The notes under the pieces are model-generated. The model was not told where the DNA came from and made no database searches. It saw only the letters and a program-made list of their open reading frames with translations. DNA of 64,000 nt. Origin: Erythroxylum novogranatense (Eukaryota; Streptophyta; Magnoliopsida; Malpighiales; Erythroxylaceae). Below, piece after piece: positions 10,461 to 22,072 of this stretch. Numbering within the stretch: the first letter of the stretch is position 1; the number at the start of each line of letters is the position of its first letter. Location of the stretch: contig CM057228.1 of assembly GCA_029891385.1 (NCBI GenBank), forward strand, positions 31,066,214-31,130,213. The letters run 5' to 3'. A program made the position numbers and the translations under genes.

Positions 10461-10990
10461 ACTCGGCAGGAGGCCCAGGATTCCCCGGATGTTGTTGCGG
10501 GTATGCTTCTTATTTCTGGTCTTGAAGCATATGCATTGTTGGATCCTGGATCCACTCATTCCTTCATTGCACCGCATTTAGCATGTAGACGCATGGGGAT
10601 AGGCGGAGGTTCTGGACGGGTTAGAGGTGAGTACACCTCAGGTAGTACGACTATATTGGGAGAGGTCTGTATGGGATGTCGAGTTCAGATCGATCGAAAG
10701 ATTCTGAAAAGCCGATCGATCGTTACGCTCTGAGGAGATTGATGTGATATTGGGGATGGATTGGTTGACCGCTCATAGGGCTATCATGGATCGTTATACC
10801 AAGGAGGTTGTATTGAATCTCTGGTCAGCCCAGTAGTGTGTTCGAGGAGTTAGTCGGCAAAGCCGTGAGGATGATATCCTTCTTGAGTGCCCCGAGATTG
10901 ATTTAGGAGGTTGTGAGGCCTATCGGCTCACGAAGTGGATTCCAGTAGAGATGAGATTGCAGGATGTTCCGTAGTTAGGGAATTTCCATG
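10458..10990 (+). pseudogene. Tekay-1 aspartic protease
   Basis: The frame opens with MTRQEAQDSPDVVAGMLL and carries the active-site loop ALLDPGSTHSFIAPHLACR at about 10530-10590. The DPG form is shared by Tekay-3. After 10730 the frame is broken several times; the end-of-protease word VILGMDW is still recognisable in another frame at 10742-10765. The enzyme would process the gag-pol polyprotein. Confidence 0.75.
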
Positions 10991-10999
10991 TATTTTTCG

Positions 11000-11690
11000 A
11001 GGAGTTACGGATTGCCGCCAGAGCGGAGACCGAGTTTGAGATTGATCTTGTTCGGTGCAGCCCTATATCGATTCCTCTCAGATAGGATGACACCGTGGGC
11101 GAGAGAGCTTAAGGCTCAATTGCGGGAGTTACTGGATAAGGAGTTCATTAGACCGAGTGTTTCGCCTTGGGGAGCTCGATGATTGTTTGTGAAGAAGGAC
11201 GGACACCGAGGCGTGTATCGATTATAGGCAGTTGAATCGGGTAACAGTAAAGAATAAGTATCCACTGCCTAGGATTGACGATCTATTTGATCAGTTGCAG
11301 GGAGCTCAGGTGTTCACCAAGTTGGACCTGAGATCAGGCTATTATCAGTTGAGGATAGCAGAGGCCGATGTGCCTAAGAGTGCCTTCAGGAGCAGGTACG
11401 GGCATTTCGAGTTCCTAGTGATGCCGTTTGGGTTGACTAATGCCCCGGCAGCCTTCATGGCTTTGATGAATAGAGTTTTTCAGCCCTACCTGGACCGGTT
11501 CGTGATCGTATTTATTGATGATATACTGATTTATTCGAGGAGTAGGCAGGAGCACGCTAAGCACCTGAGGATTGTTCTACAGGTTATGAGCGAGAGACAG
11601 CTATTCGCTAAATTAACTAAATGTGAATTTTGGCTAGATGAGATTGTATTTCTAGGGCACGTGGTGTCCGGTGAGGGTATCTAGGTGGAT
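11000..11690 (+). pseudogene. pol: Tekay-1 reverse transcriptase
   Basis: The RT entry ([20 protein letters not shown]) is followed by a frameshift at about 11180. From 11232 it is open for 150 codons: [46 protein letters not shown] and the catalytic FIDDIL at about 11510-11527. It ends at a TAG (11682-11684) that replaces a Gln codon; Tekay-2 has the same TAG, Tekay-3 does not. RT copies the genomic RNA inside the particle. The fingers region upstream is damaged, so the product is non-functional. Confidence 0.88.
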
Positions 11691-12491
11691 CCTCACAAGA
11701 TCGAGGCAGTTATGAGTTGGGAGATTCCGAGGAGTGTGCCAGAGTTGCAGAGTTTCCTAAGACTGGCCGGATATTACCGGAGATTCGTCGAGGGTTTTTC
11801 GTTGATCTCTGCCCCTTTGACGAAGCTATTGAGGAAGAATGTGTCGTTTAGATGGTCTGAGGAGTGCCAGAAGAGCTTTGAAGAGCTGAAACATCGGTTG
11901 ACTACTGCACCGGTGTTAGGTATTCCTTCTGGTACTGGAGGCTTCGTAGTGTACAGTGATGCCTCGCATCAGGGATTGGGTTGTGTACTGATGCAGCATG
12001 GGAGAGTTATATCGTATGCCTCGAGACAGTTGAGGTCTCACGAGGTGAATTATCCAAAGGTGACTTGGGTTGGCGTGATAGTGTTTGCTCAAGATCCTGA
12101 GACATTATACAGATGGGAGACGTTCCAGATCTTCACTGATCATAAGAGTCTCAGATATTTGTTGAGTATGAGAGAGCTCAATTTGAGACAGAGGAGATGG
12201 ATAGAGTTACTGAAGGACTATGACTGCACGATTGAGTATCATCCAGGAAAGGCCAATGTGGTGGCCGATGCATTGAGTAGGAGATCGCATGGTAGTGTAG
12301 CTCAGGTTCAGGTTTCGAGATTACCTGGTCTGATTCAATTGAGAGCTTTTAATGTACAGATGGATATGGGTCAGGATGGAGCTCTGATTGCTACTCTGAG
12401 GCTGAGGCCGATGTTGCATGATAGGATCCGGAGAATTCAGGATCAAGACCCAGTGTTAGTGAGACTGATTGAGAGAGTCGGTGATGCTTGA
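11685..12491 (+). pseudogene. Tekay-1 RT connection and RNase H
   Basis: An open frame of 268 codons contains the thumb/connection word [15 protein letters not shown], the RNase H start [16 protein letters not shown] (first catalytic Asp), [11 protein letters not shown] and [10 protein letters not shown] (later Asp residues). The segment that should supply the catalytic Glu ([14 protein letters not shown]) is scrambled by indels between about 12055 and 12115 and reads [13 protein letters not shown], so RNase H activity is lost even though the frame stays open. A linker to integrase follows. Confidence 0.85.
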
Positions 12492-12499
12492 TTGAGTTT

Positions 12500-13140
12500 G
12501 AGTTGAGAGATGGGATTTTATGGATGTGACAGAGACTGTGTGTGCCTGATATAGATGATTTGAGACGGGAGATCCTAGAGAAAGCACATGTAGTTGCCTA
12601 TGCGATGCATCCTGGTACGACCAAGATGTATCGTATTCTGAGACAACATTTCTGGTGGCCTGGCATGAAGAGGCAAGTGGCAGAGTTTGTGTCTAGGTGT
12701 CTGACGTGCCAGCAGGTTAAGGCTGAGCACCAGGCTCCAGTGGGTAAGTTGCATTCGTTGCCCATTCCGGAGTGGAAATGGGAGCGAATCACTATAGATT
12801 TTGTGATGGGATTGCCTAGGACACCGAGGCAGCATGATGCTATCTGGGTCATAGTGGACCGATTGACCAAATCGGCTCACTTCTTGCCAGTGAGGGAGAG
12901 CAATACTCTCGATCAGTTGGCCCAGAAGTATGTGGTAGAGATTGTACGGTTGCATGGGGTTCCTTTGTCGATAGTCTCGCATGTGGATCCTGTGTTCACC
13001 TCGAGGTTACGGAAGAGCCTCTGATCGCTATGGGTACGAGGTTGAACTTCAGTACTGCATTTCATCCTCAGACAGATGGACAGAGTGAGAGGACGATTAA
13101 GACTGTTGAGGACATGCTTCGGGCATGTGTATTGGAGTTG
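12500..13140 (+). pseudogene. Tekay-1 integrase, N-terminal and core part
   Basis: The zinc-binding domain (HPGTTKMYRILRQHFWWPGM, CLTCQQVKAEHQ) and the rve core (ERITIDFVMGLP with the first catalytic Asp; FHPQTDGQSERT with the Glu) are visible. The middle catalytic region normally reads SDRDP; here it reads SHVDP, losing the Asp. A frameshift and stop lie near 13020. The core is cut at 13145 by LTR-X and resumes at 35752. Confidence 0.85.
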
Positions 13141-13145
13141 AGAGG
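13141..13145. repeat. Target site duplication, left copy, of the solo LTR-X
   Basis: AGAGG here and at 35747-35751 flanks 22.6 kb; integrase coding is continuous across the two copies once the insert is removed. Confidence 0.9.
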
Positions 13146-13616
13146 TGTAGGAAAATCCCAGTGTGAGCATCACATGCCCACGGTGTGGAAAACAAAATTT
13201 TTTGTTCCGGGACCTTCCCGAAAGCCAGGATCCATGTGACTATATAACAAAGTCAAACCAAAATGACCAAAGGAGACCGTCTCTAATGGTATCCACGCGG
13301 AGATCGGAGAACCTAACCGGGACAAACCCTTTGACCCGAGAATAGCTAGAACAAATTAAAAAGTGCTAGCTCTTACCTTTGTCCTTGAATAGCTTGGAAT
13401 CACGATGAAGAGGAACTTGAAAGATGATGGAGCTTTGAAGAAGAAAGCTTATGTTTTAGAAACTCTTTCTAAAAACCTCCTTTTTCATCCATGGTTTTTT
13501 TCTTTATAAACCAACGATGAATCTATCTTCTTCATCTTTCATTTTGTCTTTTAGCCATTTAATACATCTAATGACTAAGCATAAGGAGAAGCTTCTTCTC
13601 CCTTTCCACGTTTTAG

Positions 13617-13738
13617 CCTTTATATATATATATATATAAAGTTAAAAGATGAAGCTTCCTCCTCCTTCATCCACATATGGCATATATATATATATATTAA
13701 TTAATTCTTTAATTAATTAATTATATATATATAAATAA
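13617..13738. repeat. AT microsatellites and inverted AT repeats in LTR-X
   Basis: Runs of TA dinucleotides flank a 40-bp unique stretch, followed by TTAATTAATT-type palindromes. The truncated copy at 42686-42792 has different repeat numbers, so the tracts are length-variable. Confidence 0.8.
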
Positions 13739-13973
13739 ATCTTGAAGTGGTCCAATACATTGGGGTTGGTCCTACCGCCTACTGGTAAATCGGAATGGGA
13801 AAAACCCCCAGAAACGTTTTTCAGCAATATCGATGTCGCGATCTCATCGGGACATATCTCGATCTCATCAGGATCCATTTAATCCTTTTGCTCTCCATAT
13901 ATTGGATCTCTGTCCAAAACTATTTTACGAGTTCTCCGAGACACTCTTATGCGTGTGACCCATTAGGTTCCCG

Positions 13974-13976
13974 GTT
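13974..13976. repeat. Target site duplication, left copy, of the CACTA
   Basis: GTT directly precedes CACTACAAG; the right copy is 34721-34723. Three-base duplications are the rule for CACTA elements. The filled-in empty site is visible at 43023-43025. Confidence 0.88.
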
Positions 13977-14006
13977 CACTACAAGCGAAATGATGATTTG
14001 CGACCG
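13977..14006 (+). repeat. CACTA left terminal inverted repeat
   Basis: CACTACAAGCGAAATGATG and the following TTTGCGACCG align with the reverse complement of the right end over about 28 bases, with a two-base shift after position 9. Confidence 0.88.
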
Positions 14007-14186
14007 AATAATACCGACGGAAATAAAACCGTTGGAATCAGCGACTGAAAATACGTCAACGTCGCAGAATTTGGTGGACAATGAAGTTTTTCCGAATCAA
14101 AATATTTCGGTCGGAGAATTTGGCCAATTGTTTTCCGACGCTTAATTTCCGTCGGTGAGGGCGTCGGTGAAATTCGCGCCCTTGAC
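14007..14186. repeat. CACTA 5' subterminal repeat region
   Basis: Words related to CCGTCGGT and CCGACGG recur at about 14012, 14093, 14108, 14137, 14150 and 14161. In En/Spm such repeats bind the TNPA protein; here this is inference from position and sequence. Confidence 0.65.
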
Positions 14187-16383
14187 TTAAGTTGAACGAC
14201 GTCGTTTTGATCTTATATTAGGGCTGCAGCAGGCTTCTTCTTCCTCTCCCCCGCAGACGCTCTCTTCCTCTCCCCGCAGACGCTCTCTTCCTCTCCATTC
14301 TTCGATCGTCTTCTTCGTCGTTGGTTGCACGGTTGGTCCTCGTCGATCATGGAAGCCATTCGATCTTCGCCAAGACGCCAACGCCGCCCTCCTCCTCCTC
14401 TCTCCGACAGCCACGTGGTAATGCTCCCTCCCTTTTAATTTCTCGGATCTTAAGCTTTTAAGTTTTAAATGGAAATTATTCATGTAATTATATGTGAATG
14501 GTTGATTTACATTGTGTACATCTCAGAAATTAAAAGAAATTTTTTGTTGTAATTAAATGTTAATCATTGTGGTTATATGCATCATAAATTATACATTGAT
14601 TGTTCTGTAGTTTTATGTTAATTATTGCTTTAATATGCACGTAAATTATATGTAAATTGAAGTCGTAATTATATGAAAATTATTGGTCTTCTATGCATGT
14701 GTAAAATACATATAAACTATTTACATTATGTTTGCTCTTTTATGCATCGTAATTAAATGTAAATTATTGGTCTTCAAATGCTTTTAAAGAAAAATATAAG
14801 ATTTGAATAAGAAAATTAAGAATTTGTGTACTACATTGCCAAAACTTTCTATACTTTAAGATGATGATGATTTAATTCTTAAAACTAATACTTACGATTA
14901 TGTATGGAGTGAGTATTAGAAAAGATGAATTATGATGATTCTAGTATGTAAAAGATATAAGAAATATGATTCTTTTATATAAAATATTAGTAAAATGAGT
15001 TTAACCATAAAGCCCTTTTCAATTAAATTGAAACTATTACTTTCTTATAAAACAAAGTTGTGTGTACCACGTCCAAACAAAATTCTTTCTATTAACAAGT
15101 AATATAAAGTTTCTTATTTAATTCATTTATTGTTGTTAGAGATGTATTATCATATCTAAGTTTTTAAAGGCATGTTATAGACTATTAACTAATTTGTTAG
15201 AATAAATATCAATAAATATTAATTACATAAAATATCAAAAGTAATATAATATTCTAGAGTTAAATTATAATCAATAGAAATGGTTATGAAAATAAAACTT
15301 AGTTATTAATATGAAGGAATCATACAAGTCTAAGATAAAATTTAATTTTAAGTCACTAAGAATTAAAAGTGAAGATATGATAATGTCCATATTCTACTAA
15401 CAAATTGACATAAACAAATTTTAATGAAGAAACATATCACAAATGATTTGTTAAATGTTGTAAAATATTATTTGTTTGTATATTGCTTATATGAAGAGAT
15501 ACTACAAATTTATACCTAGTTGAAGAGGAAGAGATATGATTTCCTTGAGTTGATTTTTGCCCTTATTTTGAAGCTCCTCCTATTTATGGTTATTATTTGA
15601 ACATTTGTATTTTGAGAAGCTTAAGTTAGTTTAAACACTTGAAATTGACTTCCATCTATCTATAAAACGTCATAAAAGAGTGTTATACTATTAATAATTA
15701 TGAATAAATAACAAATAATTAGCGAAAAATGTAATTTAGTATGAAGCCTAAAATAAGTGTTCCCACTAACTTCTCCAAATAGTACTCCATATCCTTAAGC
15801 AGCATGCATATGTAAAAATATTTATGGTATGTAAAAAATTAAGAAAATTAAAAATTAAAGTGAATATCCACTCACCACGCTCTTCTCCCTTTTAAGATCG
15901 TATTTGCAATGTTGGATTCCATAGATACTAATTATCTACCTCTTCTTCTTGTACCATTATCAATGTTGGATGTAGATGCCATATTTTTGGTAATCTTCCT
16001 CATTTTTATATAATAATACAAAAGTTTAATTAAGATAAATTCAAATGTTATTGATTTTCAAATGTATTTAACGAGTGAAATTGAGACAACTTATCTCTAT
16101 ATTAAAACTATAGAATTTAGTTAACTTTAGTTATAACATTTGTTTTAGATGAATTGGAATTTCAATTCAAATATTAAATTTTGAATATTTCATTGTGAAT
16201 TCAAGTAAAGAAAATTATTGTTATTACTTATATAGACTATTATAGGTTGTTCATGTATAACAAAGATCAGCAAATCTATTACCAAAAGAATGTGATAAAA
16301 CAAAAGTCTAATAAGTTGTATATCTTATAACCATATGGCTAAGGCCCTTGGCTAGATGGACAAGTGGTAATGTTTTATGATAC

Positions 16384-16698
16384 CTAGCAAATTTGTTGAG
16401 GCAAAATTTGCAAAGAAATAGTAACCGTGTAAAAGAAAAGTGCTTTTGGAATTTCTAGCTTTCCTCTATTTTTTTCAATAAGAAACTTATATGGCAAGTT
16501 GCAACCAAAACGTTTAAACGACGGAATATTCACAAATGTTAACACATTATGCAACCCATATAGTAAGAAGTCCGAAAACTCTAAATTGGAAGAGTTTAGA
16601 ACTTCACTTGCGCAAACCAAAGTGTTGAACCTTTGGGTTAATGTTGGAACATAATTTTCTTGATTATTGCCTTCTATAAGGTGTAATAGTCCACACAA
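16384..16698 (-). pseudogene. Minus-strand coding-like fragment, weakly DUF247-like
   Basis: A 104-codon open frame on the minus strand stands out because its surroundings are AT-rich and stop-dense. It reads LCGLLHLI near the start, CASEVLNSSNLEFSDF in the middle and RGKLEIPKALF toward the end. The LLHLI, CA(S/T)E..F and G-LEIP words in that order recall plant DUF247 proteins, but spacing differs and I cannot confirm it. CACTA elements do pick up host gene pieces. It could equally be a chance frame; no start context or splice evidence supports expression. Confidence 0.25.
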
Positions 16699-17308
16699 GT
16701 GTTGAACCTATTCTTGCATTTTTTAAAAAATGGATGAATCTCATTAGGTATGAAAGGTTAGATGAACCCGTCACGAACATTTGGTGATAGCACATTTGGT
16801 GATTTCATGGGAACATATATAATTAGCCACTTCCTTTTCTTATTAGTTATGTAAATTTTTCTATCTTTATGAGAATGCATTAGTTATGCTTAGATTCATA
16901 AGATGTATGAAGGATCAATGTAAATCATTGATATGATTTAAACTTGTAAAGCATTGAAATGAACTACTTCTTCATTGGCATAATTGTTACCTAAGCAAAT
17001 TACAAAGTTTAAAAACTATAAGGCTATAGTTTCACTAAGTAGAATTTCATACACTTTAGGACTATTAAACCTTATATCCATGAGGTATTGTCAACATTGA
17101 ATGTAGAGACCTTAAGTTGATAACAAAATGGTTGGAACTTGAATCATAGATACAATTGGATTATAATGCCTTTGTCTAGGCACTTTCTCATTAGAGGGTC
17201 CAGTGTTTGTGGCCTTAGCCTTATTCCTATCATTCTCCATTAACTTTTCATAATCAATTTTCTTGAGAAATATTCCGCTATGTTCCCATTAAGGTTTTCC
17301 ATTACCGT

Positions 17309-18075
17309 ATGGTTTCCAATTGAGCTATGAATGACACTATGGTTGGTTTTCATTGCAGCTTTGTCATCTTCATCTCTGGTTACGTAGGACAACAACACTT
17401 GTCCGCATTTCGATTGAGGTAATTATATATATGATTATGTTTCTTTTTTTTTTGATCTTGATTTATATGCTTATACATGAGCTTCCCATAGCATGTTGCT
17501 GAATCGTTTATTTATGTATTGCATGATGTGAGCGAGTACAACATTCTTGTAGTATGGAGACCCAATTTGCGTTGTGATTCTTGGTTGAGTTAGAGTGTGT
17601 TTTTATTGCAGGAGGACCCTTATTTCATAAGGGGATGTCCAAATTATAGGGAAATCTTTGCGAAATTTCAATAGGATCCTCGTAGTAGATGATGGTTAAA
17701 TTAGAACATGAGCTCAATAGTTTTAAGTTTTGATCTTATGTTGTATGTGACTTACAATTATGGAAATGATTTAGGGTATTACCGATGGTTTAATTATTTG
17801 AGGATGATAAGCGTCATAAGTTGAGTATACAATTTAGTCGTTGAGTATAATATTTCCAATTAAGATATGAATGAATCATTGTTGGTTTGCATTGCACTCG
17901 ATCATCTTTATCGCACGTGGCGTTCTTCATTGCCCAAGTCGTACGTCGAACATTTCCACAATTTCAATTAAGGTCGGTGCTCATGCTTTTGTAAATATTG
18001 TTATCGCTTTGAGTCATGTGCTTGCAAATGATATTCCATAGCATGTTGCTTAATATTTAATTTATGTCTTGCACG
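17309..18075 (+). repeat. Imperfect direct duplication in the CACTA 5' region
   Basis: Units 17309-17530 and 17848-18075 share several anchor words in the same order, separated by about 540 bp. Identity is only moderate, so it is an old duplication. Confidence 0.5.
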
Positions 18076-18426
18076 ATAAAATTTTATTATGGTTTAAAAT
18101 TGGGTATCAATATAATTTATACATGCCAAGGTGACTAATATATTTGTTACATCGACTTGAATTAATTTCAGCCATAATTTGTTGGATGTTTTGCAAATGG
18201 ATCTCTCTCACTTGTAATATTTCACATAATTTGATATGCTTATGTGAAATTGTTTATATCTGAATTGATGATAATAGGTTTCCTGATAATATTAAATCTT
18301 GATTGAATACGTATTTGGTAATAGTTGGATGTTTAATAATATATACGTAATTATTTTGTTTACGATATGTGGCTAAGATAGCATCGTCATTTTGGTATCG
18401 ATGTTGTATAATAACATCCTCCGCTT

Positions 18427-19164
18427 ATGAGTTTCAGCGATAGATCTTGGATGTATAGGCGTTTAACCACCGATGGTTTCATTAATCCGAATTTGTTGAA
18501 GGAGTAGAGCGTTCATTAGTTATGCATGTTCGCAACTGCATATATGGATGGGCCAAAGATCGATGTCCATGTAAAATTGCAAGCACAAATGTTTCTGTTT
18601 ATTGATGAAGTTCAATTGCATTTGTTGAGAAAAGGGTTTGTGCCGAACTATTTCCAGTGGACCCGACATGGGGAACCCTTGCTTGCTAGCACCTCTAGGA
18701 CGATTGAAGAACCTACGTCTATGAACGTAAATGAGAATCACGTTGAGGATGGCTATGGAAGACAATTTGGTGATGGGCCGGAAAACTGTTATAGGCAAAT
18801 GGTGCACGATGGACTCGGTCATACATGTGAGCCAAATGGGGAAAATGTGGACGAAGAACCTAATCAACAGGCAAAACAATTCTTCGACTTACTACAGTCA
18901 GTTGATCGAGAGTTGTGGCCAAATTGTGACACAATGACTCAGTTGTCATCAATTGCTCGCATTTTGAACATAAAGAGTGAAGGTCATATTTCGGATCGCA
19001 GTTTCAAAAAAATTCTTGAGTGGTACAACGAATCATTGCCAGCTGATCATACAATGGTTGATAGTTTTTACAACATGAAGAAACTTATCCGTGGTCTTGG
19101 TTTGCCTGTGGAAAAATTGATCGCCGTCGAATCGGATGTATGTTGTATTGGGGAGATGATATGA
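18427..19164 (+). pseudogene. TNP2-type transposase, N-terminal transposase-associated domain
   Basis: The ATG at 18427 opens MSFSDRSWMYRRLTTDGF, the usual start of CACTA TNP2 proteins, in frame with MDGPKIDVHVKLQAQMFL and LHLLRKGFVPNYFQWTRHGE (transposase-associated domain). TAG codons at 18505 and 18517 interrupt it. The Cys residues normally in this segment (RCPC..C) are largely missing. A linker with FDLLQSVDRELWP and SSIARILNIKS leads to KLIRGLGLPVEKL; near 19135 a one-base shift changes frame. This transposase recognises and cuts the element ends in the nucleus. Confidence 0.82.
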
Positions 19165-20480
19165 ACTTAGAACAGTGCAAATTTTGTGGGCAACCAAGGT
19201 TTAAGCCCAGAAAACGTTCGACGAAACAGAAATTAGTTCTATGGAAGCGGATGTACTATTTCCCTCTCACTCCTAGGTTGCAACGACTATATGCTTCTGA
19301 TGTGACTGCGTCTCACATGAGATGGCATGCTGAACACGAACAAGAAGATGGAGTAATGACTCATCCATCAGATGCATTGGCATGGAAACATTTTAATGAC
19401 ACACATGTCGAATTTGCGGTTGATAGTCGAAATGTTCGGTTGGGTTTGTCAACGGATGGATTTTAACCATTTGGTCAATCTGGACAGCAATATTCGTCTT
19501 GGCCAATTATCATAACTCCTTATAATTTGCCTCCTTGGATGTGTATGAAAGAGGCATATATGTTCTTGACGGTGATTGTCCCAGGGCCAACAAATCCGAA
19601 GCAAAAAATAGATGTGTTCTTACAACCATTGATATCTGAATTGCAACGACTTTGGGACTATGGTGTTCAAACTTATGATGTGTCTAAGAAATGAATTTCA
19701 TGCTTAGAGCGGCTTTGATGTGGACTATTAGTGACTTCCCACCTTTGCCATGTTATCTGGATGGTCCACCGCGGGGCGTTGGCATGTCCTTATTATCGCA
19801 ATGATTACGATGCCTTTTATCACGCCTAATGGAGGAAAATATGTTGGTTTGACAATCACGAAAAATTTCTACTGCAGCATCCGTTTAGGCGCAATAAATA
19901 TAAGTTTAGAAAGAATCGGACGGTTCACAACCTCCTCCTCCGATAACATCCGGTGAAGAGGTCTTGCAAGAAATTGAAGAATTAGGGCTGCTAAAAGTGA
20001 TGAATTAGATGTCGATGGCGTTAATTCAACCATTAGTCGAACTTTGGTTGGCGTAAACGAAGCATTTTACAGGATTTGCCATATTGGAAAGCGAATTTGA
20101 TTAGTCATAATCTAGATGTGATGCACATTGAGAAAAATATATTTGACAACTTGTTCAATACCATAATGAACATTGAAGGAGGACAAAGACAATGCAAAAT
20201 CACGAGCTGATTTGCAACTTTTTGCAAAAGAAATGAGTTACATAAAGATCTTCGCACCGTAAATACCCAAAAGCATGTTACGGTTTGGACGAGAGACAAA
20301 AGGAGCTTATGTGTGAATGGTTGAAAAGTGTCAAGTTTCTGATGGATATGTTTGAACTTGGCTAGGTGTGTGGACCTAAGAAAGTACAAATTATTTGGGA
20401 TGAAAAGTCATGATTGTCATGTATTTATGCGAAGGCTTATCCCAATTGCATTAAGGAGTTGTTACTGCTAAGGTATGGGA
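19137..20480 (+). pseudogene. TNP2-type transposase, Transposase_21 catalytic region
   Basis: After the frameshift the protein continues MLYWGDDMNLEQCKFCGQPR (the CxxC word of the family), KRMYYFPLTPRLQRLY, TASHMRWHAEH and VRLGLSTDGF. A stop at 19464 sits inside the DGFNPFG motif. In the same and then neighbouring frames follow WPIIITPYNLPPWMCMK, PGPTNPKQKIDVFLQPL, WDYGVQTYDVSKK, AMLSGWSTAGR-like (about 19747), MNIEG (20170) and ACYTLS-type to KSHDCH-like words (to about 20420). At least five stops or shifts are present. Domain order matches PF02992. Confidence 0.8.
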
Positions 20481-21092
20481 AGCTATAACAGAGTTAAGTT
20501 TGTTTTTAAAAGCAACCTCGGTTGAAATAAACATTGGTGAAATGGAAAAACTATAACATGAAATTCCGTAATTTTGTGTAAATTAGAAGGCATTTTCCTC
20601 CAAGCTTCTTCGATTTATGGAGCACCTATCGTGCACTTACCACACGAGGCAAAACTTGCGGTCCGGGTGCAATATCGATGGATGTATCCATTTGAGAGGT
20701 AAGTAGAACCAAAGAACAGCAACATCCATTTACGTACAAGCCTTCACAAATGTGTTATAATAAGTGTTTTGGTTCCTGTAGGTATTTGCACCACTTGAAA
20801 AAAAATGTTAAAAACAAAGCTAGAGTTGAAGGTTCCATATGTAATGCCTATTTAGTGGAGGAAGCGAGTACGTTTTGTGGGTATTATTTTGAGCCGCATG
20901 TTAACACAAGAGCAAGAAAAGTTCCTCGTAATGATGATGGGGGACGAACGAGTCATGTTGATGGAAACTTGTCCATCTTTTCATATTCAGACGAACATCC
21001 GGCGCGATAAGAAGAATGCTAATTGAGGAAGAGATCGAGGCTGCACATGGTTATATTGTTTTGAACTGTGAAGAACTCATCCCTTTCGTGCA
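20480..21092 (+). pseudogene. TNP2 gene, DUF4218 region with intron
   Basis: Words typical of DUF4218 are present: VHLPHEAKLAVRVQYRWMYP, then after an intron YLHHLKKNVKNKARVEGSI and NAYLVEEASTFCGYYF. The intron 20699-20781 has GTAAGT and CTGTAG ends and restores the conserved PFERYL reading. The second exon frame runs to about 21008 before a shift. DUF4218 commonly follows Transposase_21 in plant CACTA genes. Confidence 0.8.
20699..20781 (+). other. Intron in the TNP2 gene
   Basis: GTAAGT...CTGTAG; removal joins PFER to YLHHLK. Two more plausible introns in the gene are 21093-21169 (GTAAGT...TTTAG) and 21269-21368 (GTGAGT...TTCAG), each flanked by family-typical protein words. Confidence 0.7.
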
Positions 21093-21169
21093 GTAAGTTG
21101 CACACGAATATTCCTGTATTTACTTTTGTCTCATGCCTTCATCAATAAAAATAGTCATTGATAATTTAG

Positions 21170-22072
21170 ATTGTACGAGACATTGTTACGGGAGATAATG
21201 CCGGGAATGATGGAAGGTGCTCTTAATAAAGAAGTTGGAAACACTTCCCTCGATGGTTTGAGAGATACGTGAGTATAGCCTAACATTTCATCTTAATTAT
21301 AATTTGAAGTAATTTTTTAATTGTTTCATTAAACTAAATTCGTTGTGATGCGAAATTGTTTTGTTCAGGCTTTAGACAATCCAATCGAGAACAAGATGAT
21401 TTGTGATCTTGCAAAGGGACCTCTACGAACGGTTAAATCGTATCCGGTGTATTTCATTAATGGATACAAATATCATACAGAATATCATGGACATAACATG
21501 TCAACAATAAGCGATGGGGTTGCAATCTGAGGAGAAATGATGGATTACTATGGAAAATTGTTGAAATCTCGAAGTTGAATACCTGGGTTGCCGGTCAGCG
21601 ATGTGTGATATTTAAATGTGAATGGTATGACCCACACCAAATGTTGGAGTAAAGGTGCATAGACAATACAATTTAGTTGAAATCAATAACCAAGCGAAGA
21701 TTGCGTCAATTTGAACCTTTCGTCTTAGTATGCAAGCTAAGCAGTTTGCTACATCCCTTTTTGAGCTTCTGACGAGATAAGGTAGATTGGTTAGCGGTTT
21801 GTAAAGTTAAACCAAGAGGTCTTTACTCCTCACATAGAAGAGGAGAGCATAGTCTTGAAAGTGAGGCGTTTCAGGAAGATGAGACATTTATGAATGCATC
21901 TGTTACGTATGACGATAATAAACCTTTGAACGATCCATCAAACGAATTTGCCGAAATTTCATCTGGAGAGGATGACGAGGGTCTGAGATCTGACGATGAG
22001 CCGGAATTTGATTCTTATTCTTCTGAAGAAGAAGATGATTGTAATGTCCCATTACATTTTGATAACGATTGA
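21170..22072 (+). pseudogene. TNP2 gene, DUF4216 and acidic C-terminus
   Basis: After the intron ending at 21368 the frame reads ALDNPIENKMICDLAKGP, then GYKYHTEYHGHNMST (DUF4216 start). A stop at 21528 and shifts follow; YYGKLL, LPVSD, KCEWYDP-like and VEINNQAKIASI/RQFEPFVL words remain. The last 60 codons (21890-22072) are an open, strongly acidic tail (SSGEDDEGLRSDDE, SSEEEDD), a common end of these proteins, ending TGA at 22070. Confidence 0.75.

Larger units (their letters stand above)
13146..13976 (-). repeat. Solo LTR-X, left part (probable Ty1/copia LTR)
   Basis: With the CACTA removed, 13146-13976 plus 34724-35746 makes one sequence of about 1.85 kb with TG...CA ends and an AGAGG TSD, but no internal region: a solo LTR. 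Related copies are at 42559-43399 (same orientation) and 63466 (opposite). Read on the minus strand it opens TGTTAGAGTAGTGCCC, which resembles LTRs of SIRE/Maximus-like copia elements; that lineage call is from memory. It contains AT-rich microsatellites at 13617-13638 and 13680-13738. Confidence 0.75.
14187..18426 (+). other. CACTA 5' region, AT-rich, without confident genes
   Basis: The first 300 bp (14200-14420) are CT-rich and may be promoter or 5' UTR. After this the sequence is strongly AT-rich with no long frame, apart from a minus-strand fragment at 16384-16698. An imperfect direct duplication links 17309-17530 with 17848-18075: both begin TTTCCAATT..., include TTGGTTT(T/G)CATTGCA and end with CCATAGCATGTTGCT and a GCA(T/C)GAT word. 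Confidence 0.6.
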
